DNA from: an uncultured Gammaproteobacteria bacterium
GTDB lineage: Bacteria; Pseudomonadota; Gammaproteobacteria; GCA-001735895
NCBI GenBank assembly: GCA_937980285.1
Contig: CALJQI010000076.1
Coordinates: 1 to 10,007 of the forward strand
Length of the DNA: 10,007 nucleotides
Reading direction: 5' to 3'
Below the pieces are notes generated by a model. That model made no database searches and had not been told where the DNA came from. It saw nothing but the letters and a program-made list of their open reading frames with translations. Below, in pieces: positions 6,569 to 10,007 of this stretch. The translations under genes were made by a program, and so were the position numbers. Position 1 is the stretch's first letter, and each line of letters starts with the position of its first letter.

Positions 6569-7584
6569 GCGAAGACCGCCTGATCAGCGCCGAAGCGGTG
6601 GAAGAGGAAGTCACCCAGGACCGCGCCCTGCGTCCGAAAATGCTGCTCGATTACGTCGGCCAGGACGAGGTGCGCGAACAGATGGAGATTTTCGTCCAGG
6701 CCGCGGTCAAGCGCCAGGAAGCGCTCGATCATGTCTTGATTTTCGGTCCGCCCGGGCTCGGCAAGACCACGCTGTCGCATATCATCGCCAACGAAATGCA
6801 GGTCAACCTGCGCCAGACCTCGGGCCCGGTGCTGGAGAAGGCTGGCGACCTGGCGGCGATCCTGACCAATCTCGAGGCCCACGACGTGCTCTTCATCGAT
6901 GAAATTCATCGCCTGAGCCCGGTGGTCGAAGAAATTCTGTACCCGGCGATGGAAGATTTCCAGCTCGACATCATGATCGGCGAAGGCCCGGCGGCGCGTT
7001 CGATCAAGCTCGACCTGCCGCCTTTTACGCTGGTTGGCGCGACCACGCGCGCGGGCCTGCTGACTTCGCCCCTGCGCGATCGCTTCGGCATCGTGCAGCG
7101 GCTCGAGTTTTACAGCGCCGAGGAGCTGGGCCGCATTATCATGCGCTCCGCCGGCTTGCTCGAGATCAAGGTCGAAGCCGCCGGTGCGCGTGAAATCGCC
7201 GGCCGCTCGCGCGGTACGCCGCGCATCGCCAACCGCCTGCTGCGGCGCACGCGCGACTATGCCGAGGTCAGGGCCGACGGCGTCATCAGCGAAGCGGTGG
7301 CGCATGCGTCGCTGGATATGCTCAAGGTCGACCAGTCCGGCCTCGATCACATGGACCGGCGCCTGATCCTGGCGCTGATCGAAAAGTTCGACGGCGGCCC
7401 GGTCGGCGTCGAGAGCCTGTCGGCCGCGATCGGCGAGGAGCGCGGCACCATCGAGGATGTCATCGAGCCCTACCTGATCCAGCAGGGTTTTATGATGCGT
7501 ACGCCGCGCGGTCGTGTGGTAACATCGCGCGCGTATTCGCACTTCGGAATTAAACATTCAAAGCAGGGTGAAATTGAATTGTAA
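6565..7584 (+). CDS. ruvB: Holliday junction branch migration ATPase RuvB
   Basis: RuvB is the hexameric AAA+ motor that pumps DNA through the RuvA-bound junction. The product has 339 residues (E. coli 336). The order of motifs is standard: RALRPKMLLDYVGQ near the start, Walker A GPPGLGKTT (about 60-68), Walker B LFIDEIHR (about 109-116), sensor 1 GATTRAGLL, the arginine-finger region SPLRDRFG, sensor 2 in RGTPRIANRLLRR, and the C-terminal winged helix ending at PRGRVVTSRAYSHFG. It starts at an ATG overlapping the ruvA stop (ATGA), with only a poor ribosome site, so translation is probably coupled to ruvA. It ends 43 bases before tolQ; no terminator hairpin with a U-tract is seen in that gap. 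Confidence 0.98.
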   Translation: MSEDRLISAEAVEEEVTQDRALRPKMLLDYVGQDEVREQMEIFVQAAVKRQEALDHVLIFGPPGLGKTTLSHIIANEMQVNLRQTSGPVLEKAGDLAAILTNLEAHDVLFIDEIHRLSPVVEEILYPAMEDFQLDIMIGEGPAARSIKLDLPPFTLVGATTRAGLLTSPLRDRFGIVQRLEFYSAEELGRIIMRSAGLLEIKVEAAGAREIAGRSRGTPRIANRLLRRTRDYAEVRADGVISEAVAHASLDMLKVDQSGLDHMDRRLILALIEKFDGGPVGVESLSAAIGEERGTIEDVIEPYLIQQGFMMRTPRGRVVTSRAYSHFGIKHSKQGEIEL

Positions 7585-7627
7585 TCGACCCCTGTCCAGT
7601 CCGTATTAACCAACACCTCTAGACGCC

Positions 7628-8302
7628 ATGAACGATGATTCGCTGATAACCCTGATTTTCAACGCCAGCTTGCCGGTACAGCTGGTAATGCTGTTGCTGC
7701 TGGCGGCATCCGTTTTTTCCTGGGCGTTGATGTATGTCAAACGCGGATATATCCGCCAGTCCCAGGCCGAGGCCAAGACCTTCGAAGGCCGGTTCTGGTC
7801 GGGCATCAACCTGAGCGACCTGTTTGCCCAGCTGAGCGTGCGCCAGGAGCGGCGCTTCGGCCTCGAGGCCATATTCGAAAACGGGTTTCGTGAGTTCGCG
7901 CGCGCGCGCAAGGCCGAGCTCGACAACAGCGAAGTCGTGCGCTCGGCGCACCGCGCGATGAAGGTTTCGATGTCGCGCGAAATAGAATCGCTGGAAAACA
8001 ACCTGCCTTTTCTCGCCACCGTCGGCTCGGTCAGTCCTTACGTGGGCCTGTTCGGCACCGTTTGGGGCATCATGGAATCGTTTCGCGCGCTTGCCGGGGT
8101 GCAGCAGGCGACCCTGGCGATGGTCGCACCCGGTATTTCCGAAGCGTTGATCGCGACCGCGATGGGCCTGCTGGCGGCGATTCCGGCGGTAGTGGCCTAC
8201 AACAAGTTCACCAGCGAAGTCGATGCCATGATCGTGCGTTACGAGAATTTCCTCGAAGAATTTACAGGAATTTTACAACGCCAGGCCCAGTCCCCAAGGT
8301 AG
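7628..8302 (+). CDS. tolQ: Tol-Pal system proton channel subunit TolQ
   Basis: TolQ forms the inner-membrane stator pentamer around TolR and uses the proton gradient to energise TolA. The 224-residue protein aligns well by eye with E. coli TolQ across its length: ASLPVQLVMLLLL (TM1, about 15-37), FWSGINLSDL after it, then LPFLATVGSVSPYVGLFGT (TM2, about 127-150) and VAPGISEALIATAMGLLAAIPA (in pieces, TM3, about 166-190). T144 and T177 occupy the positions of the channel-lining T145 and T178 of E. coli. ybgC, often the first gene of this operon, is missing between ruvB and tolQ. A weak TTGTAA/TATTAA pair (7579-7584, 7604-7609) has a 19-base spacer, so I do not claim a promoter. No clear Shine-Dalgarno precedes the ATG. 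Confidence 0.98.
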   Translation: MNDDSLITLIFNASLPVQLVMLLLLAASVFSWALMYVKRGYIRQSQAEAKTFEGRFWSGINLSDLFAQLSVRQERRFGLEAIFENGFREFARARKAELDNSEVVRSAHRAMKVSMSREIESLENNLPFLATVGSVSPYVGLFGTVWGIMESFRALAGVQQATLAMVAPGISEALIATAMGLLAAIPAVVAYNKFTSEVDAMIVRYENFLEEFTGILQRQAQSPR

Positions 8303-8304
8303 GA
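8301..8304 (+). promoter_or_regulatory. Ribosome binding site of tolR
   Basis: AGGA overlaps the last bases of the tolQ stop and lies 8 bases before the GTG at 8313. It supports that GTG as the tolR start. Confidence 0.6.
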
Positions 8305-8312
8305 TTCTCCAG

Positions 8313-8729
8313 GTGAAGAAACGTCGCTCAGTTTCCGAGATCAACGTGGTGCCGTACATCGACGTGATGCTGGTGCTGCTGATTATTTTCATGGTGACCG
8401 CGCCGCTGTTGAAGCAGGGCGTCGATGTCGACCTGCCGACCGCGCCGGCCAACCCGCTCGATGTCGAAAGTCCGGAACCGATTGTAATCAGCGTCGACAG
8501 GGAAGGCCTGTTGTATCTCAACATCGCGATAAACCCGGATGCCGATATCAGCGCCGAATCGCTGGTCAAGCAGGTCAAGGCGGCGCTTTCACGCGAGCCG
8601 AAGCGGCCGGTGATGGTGCGCGGTGACGCTAACGGCCCTTACCAGAACGTGGTCGGTACGCTGGTATTGCTGCAGCAGGCGAACGTCGAATCGGTGGGAC
8701 TTGTGACCGAACCCGAGGAAACGCGCTAG
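8313..8729 (+). CDS. tolR: Tol-Pal system protein TolR
   Basis: TolR is the ExbD-like partner of TolQ: a short cytoplasmic N-terminus, one transmembrane helix and a periplasmic domain that contacts peptidoglycan. The 138-residue protein (E. coli 142) starts at GTG. The family signature VSEINVVPYIDVMLVLLIIFM carries D17, equivalent to the proton-accepting D23 of E. coli TolR. A short linker (LKQGVDVDLPTA) precedes the periplasmic domain, which ends in PVMVRGDANGPY and VGLVTEP. It lies 10 bases after tolQ and its TAG stop shares a base with the tolA GTG. Confidence 0.97.
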   Translation: MKKRRSVSEINVVPYIDVMLVLLIIFMVTAPLLKQGVDVDLPTAPANPLDVESPEPIVISVDREGLLYLNIAINPDADISAESLVKQVKAALSREPKRPVMVRGDANGPYQNVVGTLVLLQQANVESVGLVTEPEETR

Positions 8730-9709
8730 TGCTGGGGGAACTGCTCAAACACCCCCGGGCGCTGCTGGTTTCCCTGGTCCTGCACGTTGTCGTTATCGGG
8801 CTCATCATGGTGAACTTTCATTTCGCCGAGCGCCCGATGCAGATCAAGGCCGGGCAGATCGAGAAAACGGTGCAGGCCGAGGTGGTCGATCAGAAACAGC
8901 TGGAGGCCATGGAAAACAAAAAACAGGAAGAAGCGAATAAGATAAAAGAGGCAGCCCGCAAAAAGAAGGAACAGGAAGCTAAAAAAAGGGCTGATTTAAA
9001 GAAAAAAGAGGCCGAAGAGAAACGCAAGGCCGAGGAAAAGAAAAAGGCGGAACTAAAGCGCGAAAAGCAGGCCGAAGAAAAACGCAAGAAGGAAGCCGAG
9101 CGCAAGGCGGCCGAGAAACGCAAGGCCGACGCAAAACGCAAGGCTGAGGAAAAGCGCAAAGCCGACGAGAAACTCAAGGCAGAGGAAAAGCGCAAGGCAG
9201 AGGAAAAGCGCGTCGCCGAGGAAAAACGTAAAGCGGAAGAGGCGCGCAAGGCCGAGGAAGCGCGCATCGCCGAAGAGAAGCGCAAGGCCGAGGAAGCCAG
9301 ACTCGCGGAGGAAGAGCGCAAGCGCAAGGAAACTGAAGCACGCCTGCAGGCCGAGGCCGAGCAGAAGCGCAAGGAAGCCGAGCTCAAGGCGAGGCTGAAA
9401 GCGGAGGAAGATCAGCGCCGGCTGAAATCGCTGCGCGACGCCTATATTCTCGCGATTCGGCAAAAAGTCGAGCGCAATTGGCGAAAACCCGCCGGAAGTG
9501 GGAAAATGCCGGTTTGCGAAGTTCGTGTGCTGCAGGGACCGGGTGGTATCATCCTCGATGTTACCTTCGGCGCCTGCGGCGGCAGTACCGCGCTCTATCG
9601 CGCGTCGATCGAAAAAGCCGTGTACAACGCCGAACCCCTGCCCAAGCCCGGGGATGACGCCTTATTCGAGCGCGAATTGAAATTTTTGTTTAACCCGGCA
9701 GAACAGTAG
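8729..9709 (+). CDS. tolA: Tol-Pal system protein TolA
   Basis: TolA bridges the inner membrane TolQR motor and the outer-membrane Pal/TolB partners. The 326-residue protein (E. coli 421) has three parts. Domain I is an N-terminal membrane helix (about 10-30) with the S15-H19 spacing of the TolA motif that contacts TolQR. Domain II (about 45-230) is a very long Lys/Glu/Ala/Arg helix built from KRKAEE-like steps. Domain III (about 232-326) has AYILAIRQKVERNWRKP and two cysteines, C263 and C283, expected to form the disulfide known in E. coli domain III. Domain II is shorter than in E. coli, which largely accounts for the length difference. It starts at GTG, overlapping the tolR stop by one base, with GAGGA (8714-8718) ten bases ahead. 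The TAG stop is 10 bases before tolB. Confidence 0.97.
   Translation: MLGELLKHPRALLVSLVLHVVVIGLIMVNFHFAERPMQIKAGQIEKTVQAEVVDQKQLEAMENKKQEEANKIKEAARKKKEQEAKKRADLKKKEAEEKRKAEEKKKAELKREKQAEEKRKKEAERKAAEKRKADAKRKAEEKRKADEKLKAEEKRKAEEKRVAEEKRKAEEARKAEEARIAEEKRKAEEARLAEEERKRKETEARLQAEAEQKRKEAELKARLKAEEDQRRLKSLRDAYILAIRQKVERNWRKPAGSGKMPVCEVRVLQGPGGIILDVTFGACGGSTALYRASIEKAVYNAEPLPKPGDDALFERELKFLFNPAEQ
8905..9420 (+). repeat. Purine-rich imperfect repeats encoding TolA domain II
   Basis: Short degenerate units around GCCGAGGAAAAGCGCAAG recur, encoding AEEKRK and variants (AEEARK, ADEKRK, AEEKRV). The + strand is strongly purine-biased throughout. There is no fixed period at the DNA level, so this is a coding low-complexity repeat and not a satellite. 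Slippage could change the helix length. Confidence 0.8.
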
Positions 9710-9719
9710 CAACCAGGAT

Positions 9720-10007
9720 ATGCAGATAAAAAAGCAGGTCTCCTTTTTAATAGCCGTCGTCTGGCTTGGCGCGATGCAGATCGCAAGCGCGGCGCTGACG
9801 ATTGAAATTACCCAGGGCGTCGATAGCGCGCTGCCGATCGCGGTTGTGCCCTTCGATACCGCCAAGCTGAGCAGCAAGCTGCCGGTCGACCTGGCCGCGA
9901 TTGTCGCCAGTGACCTCAATCGCAGCGGTGTGCTCAAATCGATGGAGCGCGCAGAGCTGCCGGCGACGCCGCATTACAGCAACCAGGTGCAGTACCAGCG
10001 CTGGCGC
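9720..10007 (+). CDS. tolB: Tol-Pal system translocation protein TolB, 5' end (partial)
   Basis: The first 96 codons of an open frame run off the right edge. It starts MQIKKQ and has a Sec signal peptide with hydrophobic core FLIAVVWLGAMQI and an Ala-Ser-Ala cut after residue 24. The mature start ALTIEITQGVDSALPIAVVPF matches the TolB N-terminus, whose first residues bind TolA and whose VITQGVDSARPIGVVPF counterpart is in E. coli. The N-terminal domain continues with VASDLNRSGVLKSMERAELP. TolB is the periplasmic beta-propeller partner of Pal and TolA; the propeller lies beyond the window. AGGA (9715-9718) is only one base from the ATG, so the ribosome site is poor. An in-frame ATG at 9774 would lose most of the signal peptide and is rejected. 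Confidence 0.95.
   Translation, partial: MQIKKQVSFLIAVVWLGAMQIASAALTIEITQGVDSALPIAVVPFDTAKLSSKLPVDLAAIVASDLNRSGVLKSMERAELPATPHYSNQVQYQRWR

Noticed and set aside
6454..7557. 367-residue open frame on the - strand opposite ruvA/ruvB
   Set aside because: It lies antisense to well-supported ruvB and the end of ruvA; the sequence is rich in His, Arg, Asp and Gln as expected for the reverse of a high-GC gene, with no family resemblance or ribosome site noted.
8890..9463. Ser/Leu/Phe-rich - strand frames opposite tolA domain II
   Set aside because: They are the complement of the Lys/Glu/Ala repeats and look like membrane repeats only because of that.

Overview
The window is an ordinary gammaproteobacterial chromosomal segment. 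It is GC-rich, and every gene I support lies on the + strand. Conserved blocks support this placement: the end of a tatABC cluster, a CRP-type regulator, a yebC-ruvC-ruvA-ruvB block, and tolQ-tolR-tolA-tolB directly after ruvB, an order known from many Gammaproteobacteria such as Pseudomonas. The protein sequences resemble Escherichia/Pseudomonas homologues without matching a genus I can name, so I would say an uncultivated or less-studied gammaproteobacterium. No phage, insertion sequence, CRISPR array, tRNA or rRNA was recognised.

Layout. Positions 1-1223 hold the 3' end of tatB and all of tatC (twin-arginine protein export), overlapping by ATGA. Positions 1359-1895 encode a secreted protein I do not recognise. 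Positions 2002-2268 encode an 88-residue protein whose C-terminus resembles the C-terminal helix of flagellar rod/hook proteins. Positions 2372-3925 are gpmI (cofactor-independent phosphoglycerate mutase), with a plausible promoter that also settles its start. Positions 3984-4643 encode a CRP/FNR-family regulator with an intact cyclic-nucleotide pocket signature and a CRP-like recognition helix.

Positions 4699-7584 form a tight yebC-ruvC-ruvA-ruvB cluster behind an extended -10 promoter candidate; each junction overlaps by 1 to 4 bases, so translation is probably coupled. YebC is a translation-related/regulatory protein; RuvA, RuvB and RuvC together branch-migrate and cut Holliday junctions. 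Positions 7628-10007 carry tolQ, tolR, tolA and the start of tolB, the envelope machine that uses the proton gradient to constrict the outer membrane at division. The acyl-CoA thioesterase gene ybgC, often placed before tolQ, is absent here.

I found no convincing undescribed system. The points most worth a second look are the unrecognised secreted protein, the flagellin/rod-like small orphan, a 54-bp tandem duplication in tatB, an acidic tail on TatC, and the CRP-like regulator of unknown targets. No intergenic stretch exceeds about 135 bases.
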